DNA of 64,000 bases from the NCBI RefSeq assembly GCF_024054565.1, contig NZ_JAMXLR010000061.1, positions 1 through 64,000 of the forward strand, written 5' to 3'. This DNA is from Aeoliella straminimaris (GTDB lineage Bacteria; Planctomycetota; Planctomycetia; Pirellulales; Lacipirellulaceae). The translations under genes and the position numbers were made by a program. Every line of letters begins with the position of its first letter. Within the stretch, counting starts at the first letter, position 1. The notes beneath the pieces are model-generated. The model ran no database searches. It was not told the origin of the DNA and worked only from the letters and a program-made list of their open reading frames with translations. Positions 17,259-25,907 of this stretch are shown piece by piece.

Positions 17259-19583
17259 TTACCACTCGTACACCTTGCCATCCAGCCGCACAACCACGGG
17301 ATCGTCGATCGCCAAATACTGGTTCACGTGACTGCCGTAACGAGCCATTAGGTCAAAGTACTCGCGACTGAAGCGATCCACCTTGTTGGTATGCTGCTGC
17401 TCCTCGTCGGTGATGGAGGAATCGACCCAACGGTTGTTCTGCCGGAAGAAAGTCTTGCGGCCGCACTGCATGATATTGGTGGCCACTTCGCAGCGGGAGT
17501 TGGCGGCATCGAACCACAAGGTATTGCCGTAGGCGAGCCCCTGCTGGACGCGAACTAAATCCTCCGCGGGCATTTCGAGTGCTTCGTCGACCGCGTTACC
17601 GCGACCGCCGAGGCCACTGAGCGACAGCCCGTCGGCCTGCGGCGCCGCTTTGAAGTTGCTTTTCGCGGCACGCTGACGGAAGGCGTAGCGGCCTTCGGTT
17701 TCGGCCAGAGCTTCGCGAGTGGCCGTTGCGCTGCGGCGGACATTGTCGGCCAGGTGCGTGGGAGCTGCCAAGGTTTCGTCGGCCAGGAAGCTGGTGTATT
17801 GCGTGAGGATGCCATGTTTAGTGGCGAGGTTCACGAGCTCTTCAAGCAGTTCGTCGTTCTTGCCATTAAGGTCGATCTCGTCGATGATCTCGCCCACCCG
17901 ACGAGCCGCCCACAGCTTGGCAATGAAGGAGTTAGTATCGTCCGAACTGTGCTGAACCAGCTTGGCGGGGAAGTCGAACGATTGCTCCTTGCCGCTCACG
18001 GCGCCGCTGAGCTTAACCTTGGCGTCGCCCGACTGGGCGTAGCGACCGACAATCACCGCCTGGTCGCCAGCGAACAGGTCAAACGCCCCGGCCGGATACG
18101 TGCGGGAAGCAATCGGCCCATCAGCTATCTGGGCACCTTCGACGTCGAGCGACAGCTGCACATCGGTCAGCACAGGCGTACCGATACGGCGATACAACCG
18201 GCTCACGGAAGCTTCAATATCTTGATCGGGGCGGACATACTCGCTTTGGCCGAAGTTGGAACGGACCAGACGGTCGAGCAAGCGACTGTTCACATCGTAA
18301 CCGACGCCAAAGCTGAATAGCCTCGCCCGCACGCTGTTGGTATTGCCCGCAGCCTGAACGATCTTGGCTTCGTTGGTCTCACCAGCGGTGGGAATACCAT
18401 CGGAGAGAAACACCACGTACGAAGGTCGACTGGAATCGTTCAACATACCGAACGCTCGCTCGAGTGCGCCGGCGATGTTGGTGCTGCCCCCCGCGTACAA
18501 GCCGGCCACAAACCCCAACGCTTGTTCGCGAGTGGTGTTGTTAAATCGCTCGAGTTCAGGCCGGAAGGCCTCCACGTCGCCATCGTACGCCACGATATTG
18601 AAGGTATCTCCTTCGCGGAGATTGTTCAGCACGAACTCGATAGCTCCCTTGGCCTGGTCCATTTTCTCGCCGGACATGCTGCCCGATCGATCGACCACAA
18701 AAACTACGGTCTTGGCGGGCGGGTTTTCCTCCTGGGCTTTGATGTCGGGACTGGCCAGCAACAGGAAGTAGCCTGCGTCGTCGGCGTCGGGTCGGTAGCT
18801 CACCACGCTGGCGGCAAGCCCCTCGGCGGTGGCATCGTAGAACAGCCGGAAGTCGGCCGAGGGGATTTCGTTCTTCGATTCGTACTTGACCACCGCACGA
18901 CGTTCGCCATTGCGTTTGATCTCGACGGCGTGAGAAGCCGAGTAAATGTTCTTGATAGGCTGGCTGCTCTCGATGGCCACCGTGATGCTCAGCGAATCGA
19001 GCGTGCCACTGGTGTAGCGGGCAGTCCTGAGTGGCAACAACAGGTCGGTCAGTCCGTCCGACTGCCGACAAAGCTGCGTATAATGCAGGCTCACGGTGCG
19101 TTTCGCCCCCGCGGGAACCGGGAAGACGCTGGTCTTCACCATGCCGGATCCCAGCCACTCCAGGAGGGCGGGATCCTGATTCTTACGCACAATGTCCTCG
19201 TACAGCTTGCGAGCCTCATCGGCCGACAACACTTTGCCCTCAAACTCCTTGCCGTCGACCATCAGCGTCAATTCGTCCACGGCACTGTCGTAGGGCAGCG
19301 GGAATACGAAGCAGACTTCCATCTGGCGACTGCCCGTGTTCTGAAAGGTCTGGCTGATTCCGACCTGGGCGACTTGGTCTTTCAGGTTCACGTGCACATC
19401 GATCGACTCAACCTTGTAGCTGGCCGGCGGCGTGGGGCGAGGCTGGATAATTGGCCGGGGAAGCGGCACCCGGTGCCGGCTGTCGATATCGACCAAGAGC
19501 CCCTGGGCAGCCGTCAGGCCCGCCATGGAAGCAATGAGGACCGCAGTGAATGCCCGAATTGAGAAGATAGAGAGACTGCGCAT
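17259..19583 (-). CDS. Secreted VIT- and VWA-domain protein
   Basis: The ATG at 19581-19583 has GAGGAAGG upstream and opens a signal peptide, giving 774 residues. A VIT domain (about 50-190; includes VFPLPYDSAVDELTL and LPAGAKRTV-like strand) is followed by a von Willebrand A domain starting near 290 with an intact MIDAS motif D-R-S-G-S (298-302) and later TDG-like FLSDGIPTAGE. The C-terminal region of about 200 residues includes helical segments. The VIT/VWA pairing is that of inter-alpha-trypsin-inhibitor heavy-chain-like proteins; in bacteria it is linked to surface adhesion or matrix binding. Role here is unknown. Confidence 0.88.
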   Translation of the reverse strand: MRSLSIFSIRAFTAVLIASMAGLTAAQGLLVDIDSRHRVPLPRPIIQPRPTPPASYKVESIDVHVNLKDQVAQVGISQTFQNTGSRQMEVCFVFPLPYDSAVDELTLMVDGKEFEGKVLSADEARKLYEDIVRKNQDPALLEWLGSGMVKTSVFPVPAGAKRTVSLHYTQLCRQSDGLTDLLLPLRTARYTSGTLDSLSITVAIESSQPIKNIYSASHAVEIKRNGERRAVVKYESKNEIPSADFRLFYDATAEGLAASVVSYRPDADDAGYFLLLASPDIKAQEENPPAKTVVFVVDRSGSMSGEKMDQAKGAIEFVLNNLREGDTFNIVAYDGDVEAFRPELERFNNTTREQALGFVAGLYAGGSTNIAGALERAFGMLNDSSRPSYVVFLSDGIPTAGETNEAKIVQAAGNTNSVRARLFSFGVGYDVNSRLLDRLVRSNFGQSEYVRPDQDIEASVSRLYRRIGTPVLTDVQLSLDVEGAQIADGPIASRTYPAGAFDLFAGDQAVIVGRYAQSGDAKVKLSGAVSGKEQSFDFPAKLVQHSSDDTNSFIAKLWAARRVGEIIDEIDLNGKNDELLEELVNLATKHGILTQYTSFLADETLAAPTHLADNVRRSATATREALAETEGRYAFRQRAAKSNFKAAPQADGLSLSGLGGRGNAVDEALEMPAEDLVRVQQGLAYGNTLWFDAANSRCEVATNIMQCGRKTFFRQNNRWVDSSITDEEQQHTNKVDRFSREYFDLMARYGSHVNQYLAIDDPVVVRLDGKVYEW

Positions 19584-19703
19584 GGCACCTTCCTCACGTA
19601 GTGGCCAGGATAAGCTCGTGTAGGAGAATAGACGAGCCTGTGACCCGGAAAGTTCCGGCACAAGATGGAAGAATTGCTGTCCTGCTGCCAGCCGACCAAA
19701 CGG

Positions 19704-22427
19704 TCAGACGCCCACCCCGTGGTCAGGGGAATCGTGCCGAGCGTCCCGATTGGGGGAGCTTTCCAAGGTAGGAGCGAGTTCGAGCGACTGCCCGGGCAAC
19801 CAGATCGTAATGGTCGTTCCCTGGCCTACTTCCGAGTCGATCTGGACCGTACCACCATGCTTCTGTACGACCACATCGTAGCTTATGGCCAACCCCTGGC
19901 CGGTTCCGCGACCGATCTCCTTGGTGGTGAAGAAGGGATCGAAGGCGCGGCGTTTGACTTCTTCGCTCATGCCACAACCGGTATCACGAATGCGGAACAT
20001 CACGCCTTCGGACTCCCACCAAGTGGCCAGTTCGATCCGGCCTAACTCGTCCGTCTTCTCCTTACCTGTCTGCTCGAGAATGGCGTCGGCTGAGTTAACC
20101 AACAAGTTGAGCAACACCTGATTTATCTGACTGGAATGCAGCGGTACGCAAGGCAACGAATCGTCGAGGGCCATTTCGACGCTGGCGTAGTACTTCCAGC
20201 GGTTCTTCGACACCATCACGGCGCTGCGGACCAACTCGTTCAAGTCGATCCAGGTCTTCTCAGACGAACCAGGGTGCGACATCGCTTTCATCGCTCGTAC
20301 TACTTCCACCACCCGGGTAGCCGCTTCGGCTGACTCGACAATGGCATCGAGCGTATTCTGGCGAAGCATCTCGTAGTCGTTCTCAGTTTCCAGCCTATCC
20401 AACTCGTCTTTCCGATCCTCCCAGTTCTTGGCCGAACTGTGCAATGAATCGCGATGAGCATCGGCCACCTTGAACAGATTGACACATACCTCACTCAAGT
20501 ATTCGACGTTGGTCACCACGCATTGCATGGGCGTATTGATCTCGTGTGCCACCCCAGCTGCTAGCTGGCCCATCGACTCGAGTTTCTGAGCCTGTGCCAA
20601 TTGTTGCTCGAGTTGTAGGCGGTCGGTCAAATCTGTCACGAATGCCACGTTCACGTCGTGGCCCGCAAACCGCGATCGGTGAAGATTGACGTGGGCTTGA
20701 TACTCCGTTCCATCCTTCCGACGGTGCGTGGTGTCAAACACCACCTTATCCACTGCGCCAGAGTCGAGCGGCTCTACCAGTTGACGAACTCTCTGTTCAC
20801 AGAACTCTGAATTGAATAGTTCCACCGAGTTGCCAATCAACTCATCCCGCGTGTAGCCCAGCTGATTGCATGCACCGGAGTTCACCTCGACCAGTTGCGA
20901 AGTATGGGCATCGACCAGGTAGATCCCGATGGGAGCTTCCTCCAGAATATCGGCCAGCGAGCGGGCGCGGCGCTCGGCCTCCACGCGGTCGGTAATGTCA
21001 CTTTGAATCCCGATATAGCCGTACAAGTCTCCAGATTCCTTGAGCAGGGGCTGGATCTCGAGATCGACCCAGTACTTCTTCCCCGACTTTGTGCGATTCA
21101 GAATCTCGCCGTGGTAGGAAGTGAGTCCACGCACGGCGTTACGGAGCCGGGCCTGGGCGTTGGGATCTGTCTCGGGACACTGCAAAAAATGCCCGGGGTT
21201 GAGTCCCAGCACTTCCTCAATTTGATACCCCGTTAAACGAGTAAACCCCTCGTTGGCCCACACGATCTTTCGATCGGCATCGGCAATCACTACCCCGTTG
21301 GTGGTTCGCTGGGCAACCATCGCCAGCCGGCGAAGCTCCTCGGTCATGCAATCTGCGAGCACCCTGGCTCGCTGCAACGCCCTGCTCTGCACCTGCAGGA
21401 TGTAGGCTACGAGCAGAGTTACAAGGCATCCGCTGACAATCAAGGCCCAGGCCGCGTCCCGCGGTGCGGTGAAGAATCGATCCGTTGTCTTGGTCGTAAC
21501 CGTCCACTGGCGACCATCCATGTCAAGTGGAACGGTCTCACTGAGTTGTACCATCCCAAATCGATTCTCGCCGTTCGACTGGGCGGCACGGTCGCTCGGA
21601 GGTGGACCGAACAATTCGTTGGCGGCATCGGACGGCCCATCAAAGAGTTGGAAACTTACCTCTCTGCCCACCGCGTCGGTAATGTCGGCAAACACCTGGT
21701 CCGCCACCAGCACCATACAGATCCATCCGCGTACGGCTCCGACACCCTGGAATTGACCATCCCCAGAGTTCCCTTTTTGATAGACTGGAAGCATCAACAG
21801 GAGCACCTTGCGCGACGTCTCCCCCAAAGCAAGATCCAGTTCTGCGGAAAGTGTAGCCTTGCCGCTTTCCGCAGAGCGTTCGGCCGTCAAACGGCCTTCG
21901 GCAAGATCGCCGAGCGAGAACCCAATCCACTGCCCGCTGCCCTCCAGCGCATGAAAATTGCGAATGACCATGCGATCCAATCGCCGCCCACTGTTGGGTG
22001 GACTGGTCGCTGGCGCTAAGGGAACTTGAACGAACTGCCGGAGGTCGCCCTCCGGTTTCGCCCCTTCTGCGGGAGCAACATCCGCGTTGGCTGGAATTCG
22101 TTCGACGTATCCAATGCCCAGCACACCAGGAAGATGGTTGGAGGAGGTCCATAATCGCGCCGCCGATTCGAACTCGGTTTGCGTTACCACCTCACTTGAC
22201 TGGTACACACAACGGAGGCTCTGCAGCGCAAACTGATAGCTATCCACACGACGAACAATATCGGCGCGGACCATCTGGGCCATTTCACAAAACCGAACTT
22301 GGTCAATTTTTTGGGCCAGACGGAATTCGTGCCAGGCGCCTATCCCGATGGCGATAGCGCCCATGACAACCACAAACAACGTGGCCAATGAGTACCTGGA
22401 GCGAAGTCCGGACCGTTTCATCGGCAT
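19704..22427 (-). CDS. Membrane hybrid-type sensor histidine kinase (CHASE-PAS-PAS-HisKA-HATPase)
   Basis: A 907-residue kinase. TM1 lies at 14-32, a CHASE-like extracellular domain at about 45-315, TM2 at 326-346, two PAS/PAC units at about 370-485 and 490-605, and a dimerisation/phosphoacceptor box with His629 in GVAHEINTP, then an HATPase domain ending in DTGCGMSEEVKRRAFDPF and GTGQGLAISY. The HEINTP form (rather than HELRTP) places it in the HPK4-like group. The ATG at 22425-22427 has GGAG upstream and overlaps by ten bases the end of a truncated receiver ORF, suggesting translational coupling. No output regulator is nearby. Confidence 0.92.
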   Translation of the reverse strand: MPMKRSGLRSRYSLATLFVVVMGAIAIGIGAWHEFRLAQKIDQVRFCEMAQMVRADIVRRVDSYQFALQSLRCVYQSSEVVTQTEFESAARLWTSSNHLPGVLGIGYVERIPANADVAPAEGAKPEGDLRQFVQVPLAPATSPPNSGRRLDRMVIRNFHALEGSGQWIGFSLGDLAEGRLTAERSAESGKATLSAELDLALGETSRKVLLLMLPVYQKGNSGDGQFQGVGAVRGWICMVLVADQVFADITDAVGREVSFQLFDGPSDAANELFGPPPSDRAAQSNGENRFGMVQLSETVPLDMDGRQWTVTTKTTDRFFTAPRDAAWALIVSGCLVTLLVAYILQVQSRALQRARVLADCMTEELRRLAMVAQRTTNGVVIADADRKIVWANEGFTRLTGYQIEEVLGLNPGHFLQCPETDPNAQARLRNAVRGLTSYHGEILNRTKSGKKYWVDLEIQPLLKESGDLYGYIGIQSDITDRVEAERRARSLADILEEAPIGIYLVDAHTSQLVEVNSGACNQLGYTRDELIGNSVELFNSEFCEQRVRQLVEPLDSGAVDKVVFDTTHRRKDGTEYQAHVNLHRSRFAGHDVNVAFVTDLTDRLQLEQQLAQAQKLESMGQLAAGVAHEINTPMQCVVTNVEYLSEVCVNLFKVADAHRDSLHSSAKNWEDRKDELDRLETENDYEMLRQNTLDAIVESAEAATRVVEVVRAMKAMSHPGSSEKTWIDLNELVRSAVMVSKNRWKYYASVEMALDDSLPCVPLHSSQINQVLLNLLVNSADAILEQTGKEKTDELGRIELATWWESEGVMFRIRDTGCGMSEEVKRRAFDPFFTTKEIGRGTGQGLAISYDVVVQKHGGTVQIDSEVGQGTTITIWLPGQSLELAPTLESSPNRDARHDSPDHGVGV

Positions 22428-22582
22428 GACTCCGTCCGTCGGTGGTCTTGTGCATGCCCCAACTCTGCAACTGCCCTGGCAGCACCTGCAGCAAAATGAA
22501 CTTGATACCAGCGGCCGATGAAGCGCGACAACGCACTGATGACGGATTCGTCAGCATCTATCAGTAGTATTCGTTCGCTCAT
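22418..22582 (-). pseudogene. Truncated response-regulator receiver domain
   Basis: Translation from the ATG at 22580-22582 gives 54 residues: MSERILLIDADESVISALSR, then FIGRWYQVHFAAGA, AARAVAEL and an unrelated tail. The first forty residues match the beta1-alpha1-beta2-alpha2 part of CheY-like receivers, including the acidic pair at D9-x-D11-E12. The phosphorylation Asp and the rest of the fold are missing. It ends inside the first codons of the histidine kinase. It is either a remnant of a deleted regulator or a leader that couples translation of the kinase. Confidence 0.6.
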
Positions 22583-23047
22583 CAAAGGCGCCCCCACCGA
22601 GTACCCGCCACCACAGGTGAAGGCATAGCGATGTCTAGTTTTCGGAATCCCGTGCCAAAAAGTAGCGTGCGGACTGACACTCGGCTGAGAATCCGCACCA
22701 CGTAACATGCAATCTGGCATTCCGGGGAGTGACGCAATCCGTATGTTCCCACCACGTGTTCGGGGTCAGGATGGGCCATTACGATTCTTCCGGCCGTACA
22801 ACGTTCGGAGTTGCGGCAATTGCACCCCCCAATAGTGTGGCGTCGCGCAGCCTGATGCCAATCGAGTGGGGTCGAGCTCCCCGCTTGATGTGCTAGCATG
22901 CCCTACCGGCCTTGCATCGTCTGGCGGAATCGAAGAGGATGCCCCGCCAATTTGCCCAACTGCAGAGAAGAAAAAAACGCGGCATCCTTGCCGCTGGCGC
23001 TCTCCTCCGTGAACCTTGTACCGCCAGAGTGGGCGGTTGACCTATTG
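22583..23047. other. Gene-free interval of 465 bp
   Basis: Divergent promoter region between the truncated receiver/kinase and the lipoprotein gene. Only short, atypical ORFs are present. Nothing else supportable was found. Confidence 0.5.
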
Positions 23048-23887
23048 ATGCCTAGTTCGACAACTCGCACTGGAATTATTCTCGCACTCGCAGCAGTGGC
23101 TGGCTGCCAGGGGTTTGCGCCTCCCGCCTCGCCACCTGTCGCGGTGGAGACTGCGCCGGTGTATGTCGAATCCGGCGGGCCTGTGTTTGCCCCTCCGGGC
23201 GTGGTGCCAACTCCAGGGACTGCCGGTGTTCCGGCGTTTCCCGAATCGATGGCGGCCCCACCGGCATTCGCTCCTCCCATGGCGGAAGAAACCAGCGGCG
23301 CGCTGGCGCCACAATTAGGTTTACCGGTCGCAGAAACTCAAACTCCCGCCCTTCCCAATCCGCTCAAACTGCCGGTAAGCAACCACGACTACGCGTGGGA
23401 CCAGATTGTCGACGTGGTAAGCGACTACTTTCCTATCGCCCTCGAACAGCGGGTGCACATCGATCAGCAGGTGTGGACCGAGGGTCGAGTCGAGACGCCC
23501 TACCAGGTGGGGGCCACGATGTTCGAGCCGCTTCGCAATGACAGCGTCGGCGCATTCAATCGCTGGCAAAGTACGTTGCAGACGATCCGCCGCCGGGCCG
23601 TGGTTCGCGTGGCGCCAGAGCCGGATGGCTACGTAGTCGAGATTCGCGTCGATCGCGAACTGGAAGACTTGCCCAGGCCGGAGGAAGCTACCGCCGGGGC
23701 TGCTACCTTGCGGAACGACAGCTCGCTGCCCTCCGCTGCCCGAGGTGCAGTCAGCCGAACCGAGTGGTCGCAGCAATGGATTCCACTGGGCCGCGACACC
23801 CCGCTGGAGCAGAAGATGCTTGCCGAAATCCGCGATCGCCTGGCACTGACGCCCCACGTGCCGATGACCATCGCGCCCGTGCAGTAA
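23048..23887 (+). CDS. Lipoprotein of unknown function
   Basis: The ATG at 23048 opens a lipoprotein signal with a clear lipobox (ILALAAVAGC, Cys at about residue 20), giving 279 residues; the longer frame upstream looks non-coding. A Pro/Ala-rich linker (about 22-115) leads to a domain of about 110 residues (YAWDQIVDVVSDYFPIA, WTEGRVETPYQVGATMFEP, RRAVVRVAPEPDGYVVEIRV). The domain is typical of outer-membrane-anchored planctomycete lipoproteins of unknown role. It is convergent with the soluble histidine kinase, seven bases apart. Confidence 0.8.
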   Translation: MPSSTTRTGIILALAAVAGCQGFAPPASPPVAVETAPVYVESGGPVFAPPGVVPTPGTAGVPAFPESMAAPPAFAPPMAEETSGALAPQLGLPVAETQTPALPNPLKLPVSNHDYAWDQIVDVVSDYFPIALEQRVHIDQQVWTEGRVETPYQVGATMFEPLRNDSVGAFNRWQSTLQTIRRRAVVRVAPEPDGYVVEIRVDRELEDLPRPEEATAGAATLRNDSSLPSAARGAVSRTEWSQQWIPLGRDTPLEQKMLAEIRDRLALTPHVPMTIAPVQ

Positions 23888-23893
23888 TGGCGC

Positions 23894-24712
23894 TTACGCA
23901 CCCAGCGTAACGACCGGTTGCGATGCGGGATTGGAGACCGCTTCGGAAGCAATCGGCAGCTTCAGCGTAAACGCGGTACCTCGCCCCACCGTGCTGGCCA
24001 CACGGATGCGTCCGCCGTGCGATTCGATGATCTCGCGACAAGCACTCAGTCCCAACCCCGCCCCACCTTTGCCCGTCTCATCCGGACCACTCTTGGTGCT
24101 GAACCCCTGGTCGAAGATCTTGGGCAGCTGGTCTTCCGGGATGCCTGTACCGGTATCGCGAATAGTGAGCTCCACAAACTGGTTTGATGGTTCGTGAGCC
24201 AGCGTAAGAATCACCTGCCCCCCTTGCGGCATGGCCTGCCGGGCGTTGGTGAGCAGGTTCAACACAACCTGTTGAATCTGATTGCCAACGACCATCGCTT
24301 TGGGCACCTCGGCAAAGTTCCGTTCAACCGAGACGCGATACTTCATCAGCTCGCGTTCCAGCAGCACCAACGTCTCGTCAACCAATTCCTGCAAATTGGT
24401 GGGGGCGGGATCCTTGCTGCGATTGCGGGCCAGTCCCAGCACGCTGTTGGTAATCTTATTGGCCCGCTCCGCGGCGGAGAGGATTTTCTCCAGGGCTTTG
24501 GTGCGTGTGGCATCGTCCGTGTGGCGGAGCCCCATCTTGGCGTAGTTGAGGATGGTAGTTAGGACGTTGTTGAATTCGTGCGTGGTGGTGCTAGCAAGCT
24601 CCCCCAGTGCGGCCATGCTCTGCGACTCGCGGAGTTGCTGCTTGGCCGTTTGCAACTGTTGTTCGAGGTCGGAGGTGCTGCGCAACTCGCCGGCTTGCAT
24701 TAGATTCTCCAT
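23894..24712 (-). CDS. Soluble histidine kinase
   Basis: A 272-residue protein with no membrane segment or sensor domain: a short N-terminal coiled coil (about 12-35), a HisKA-like region with phosphoacceptor His45 in TTTHEFNNV, and an HATPase domain with N-box VLNLLTNARQAM, G1 DTGTGIPEDQLPKIFDQGF and G2 GGAGLGLSACREII. The HEFNN box is shared with many NtrB-like kinases. Its input probably comes through a partner protein. No response regulator lies beside it; the adjacent lipoprotein is convergent, not in operon. Confidence 0.88.
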   Translation of the reverse strand: MENLMQAGELRSTSDLEQQLQTAKQQLRESQSMAALGELASTTTHEFNNVLTTILNYAKMGLRHTDDATRTKALEKILSAAERANKITNSVLGLARNRSKDPAPTNLQELVDETLVLLERELMKYRVSVERNFAEVPKAMVVGNQIQQVVLNLLTNARQAMPQGGQVILTLAHEPSNQFVELTIRDTGTGIPEDQLPKIFDQGFSTKSGPDETGKGGAGLGLSACREIIESHGGRIRVASTVGRGTAFTLKLPIASEAVSNPASQPVVTLGA

Positions 24713-24947
24713 GGAATTCGAATGTGTTCGTTAAAGTCCGGTTCGACACTCAGAGTCTTCCCAGGTTGCCTCGCCCCAGACAGCCTGCCCTTCTTCTCCG
24801 ACAAACAGGGCTTAACTATTTACAGCGTCAACAGTTAGGGTCTTCACTGAAACCTATCGTCGGATTCACGTGGGCAACTCAAGCACAACGACTTAGAATG
24901 CCGCCTCCCGCCGAAACGCCAAACTCCACGTCGCCACCAAAGCTTCC

Positions 24948-25202
24948 ATGACCACCGGACAACTGTTTGATCAAGCAATCGCCGTAGCCAAACAACAGGG
25001 TTTCGAGGTTCGCTTCGAGCACCTTGGCGGGAGCGGCACGGGGTACTGTCGAGTGGGCGAGCGGCGTTGGCTGGTGGTGGACGTTGCCCAACCAATGGAG
25101 GAACAGCTCGAACAGCTGGCGGCCGCCATTGCTTCGGAGCCGATCCCCAATGGTGTTCGAATCGGCGACGACTTGCGCCAGATGTTGGATGCGGATGCCT
25201 AG
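24948..25202 (+). CDS. Small conserved-looking protein (84 residues)
   Basis: A compact acidic protein with good coding character: DQAIAVAKQQGFEVRFEHLG, GYCRVGERRWLVVDVAQP, then a helix (MEEQLEQLAAAIASEPI). The pattern strand-helix with RRWLVVDV suggests a small alpha/beta domain. It ends convergently on nadD with the two genes sharing the four bases CTAG (25199-25202), which contain both stop codons. No family recognised; the tight packing supports it being real. Confidence 0.7.
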   Translation: MTTGQLFDQAIAVAKQQGFEVRFEHLGGSGTGYCRVGERRWLVVDVAQPMEEQLEQLAAAIASEPIPNGVRIGDDLRQMLDADA

Positions 25203-25813
25203 CCCGCCGCCGTGTACAATGCGTGCGACTCGATGTACTGCCATACCGGCGGCGGCAGCAATTCGCTGGCATCTTCTCCGGCCGCAATCATCGCGCGAAT
25301 CGCGCTGCTGGCAATCGGCATCTCGCGCATCGTGACCTGCGCCCTGCGAATCTCTTTCACTCTCGCGGGCGAACAAACCGATAGCAGTGCATCGAAATCC
25401 GGCGCCGGCTCGCCGGCTCGCGCCACCACCAGCGGCGTGGCCATCCGGCAGATCTCCTCCGGTTCGCGCCACGAGGGAAAGTCGTGCAGCGCGTCGGCTC
25501 CCATCATGAAGTGCCACTCGGCGTCGGGTTGGGCGGCGTGCAACGTACGGAGCGTGTCCACCGTGTAGCTCACTCCACCGCGATCGATCTCCGCGCGGCA
25601 AATCCGCCACGTCGGTTCGCCGGCGATGGCGAGTTGCAGCATCGCCAGTCGCTCGGCGTCGTTCGCCACGGGACCGCGCTGCTTGAATGGCTGCGTGGCG
25701 GCGGGCAGAAACCATACCTCGTCCAGACCGGCAGCTCGCTGGCATGAACGCGCAAGTTCCAGATGCCCCAGATGCACTGGGTCGAAACTTCCGCCAAAAA
25801 GTCCAAGTCGCAT
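25199..25813 (-). CDS. nadD: Nicotinate-mononucleotide adenylyltransferase
   Basis: A 204-residue nucleotidyltransferase that makes deamido-NAD from nicotinate mononucleotide and ATP. The (H/T)xGH core is complete: GGSFDPVHLGHL (7-18, His14 and His17), and the C-terminal SSxxIR motif appears as PIASSAIRAMI. WYMMGADAL-like strand is present as HFMMGADALHDF. The start is the ATG at 25811-25813, directly before MRLGLFGGSFD; the longer frame upstream is an artefact. The gene is divergent from priA and convergent with a small ORF, overlapping it by four bases. Confidence 0.95.
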   Translation of the reverse strand: MRLGLFGGSFDPVHLGHLELARSCQRAAGLDEVWFLPAATQPFKQRGPVANDAERLAMLQLAIAGEPTWRICRAEIDRGGVSYTVDTLRTLHAAQPDAEWHFMMGADALHDFPSWREPEEICRMATPLVVARAGEPAPDFDALLSVCSPARVKEIRRAQVTMREMPIASSAIRAMIAAGEDASELLPPPVWQYIESHALYTAAG

Positions 25814-25907
25814 AACGGGGGCTGGGGGCTGAGGGCTCGAGACTGGTATGGTAGCAAGACCGCAACCGGACCGCCACGCGGTCCGCGACACTCCCAGGAT
25901 ACCCGGA

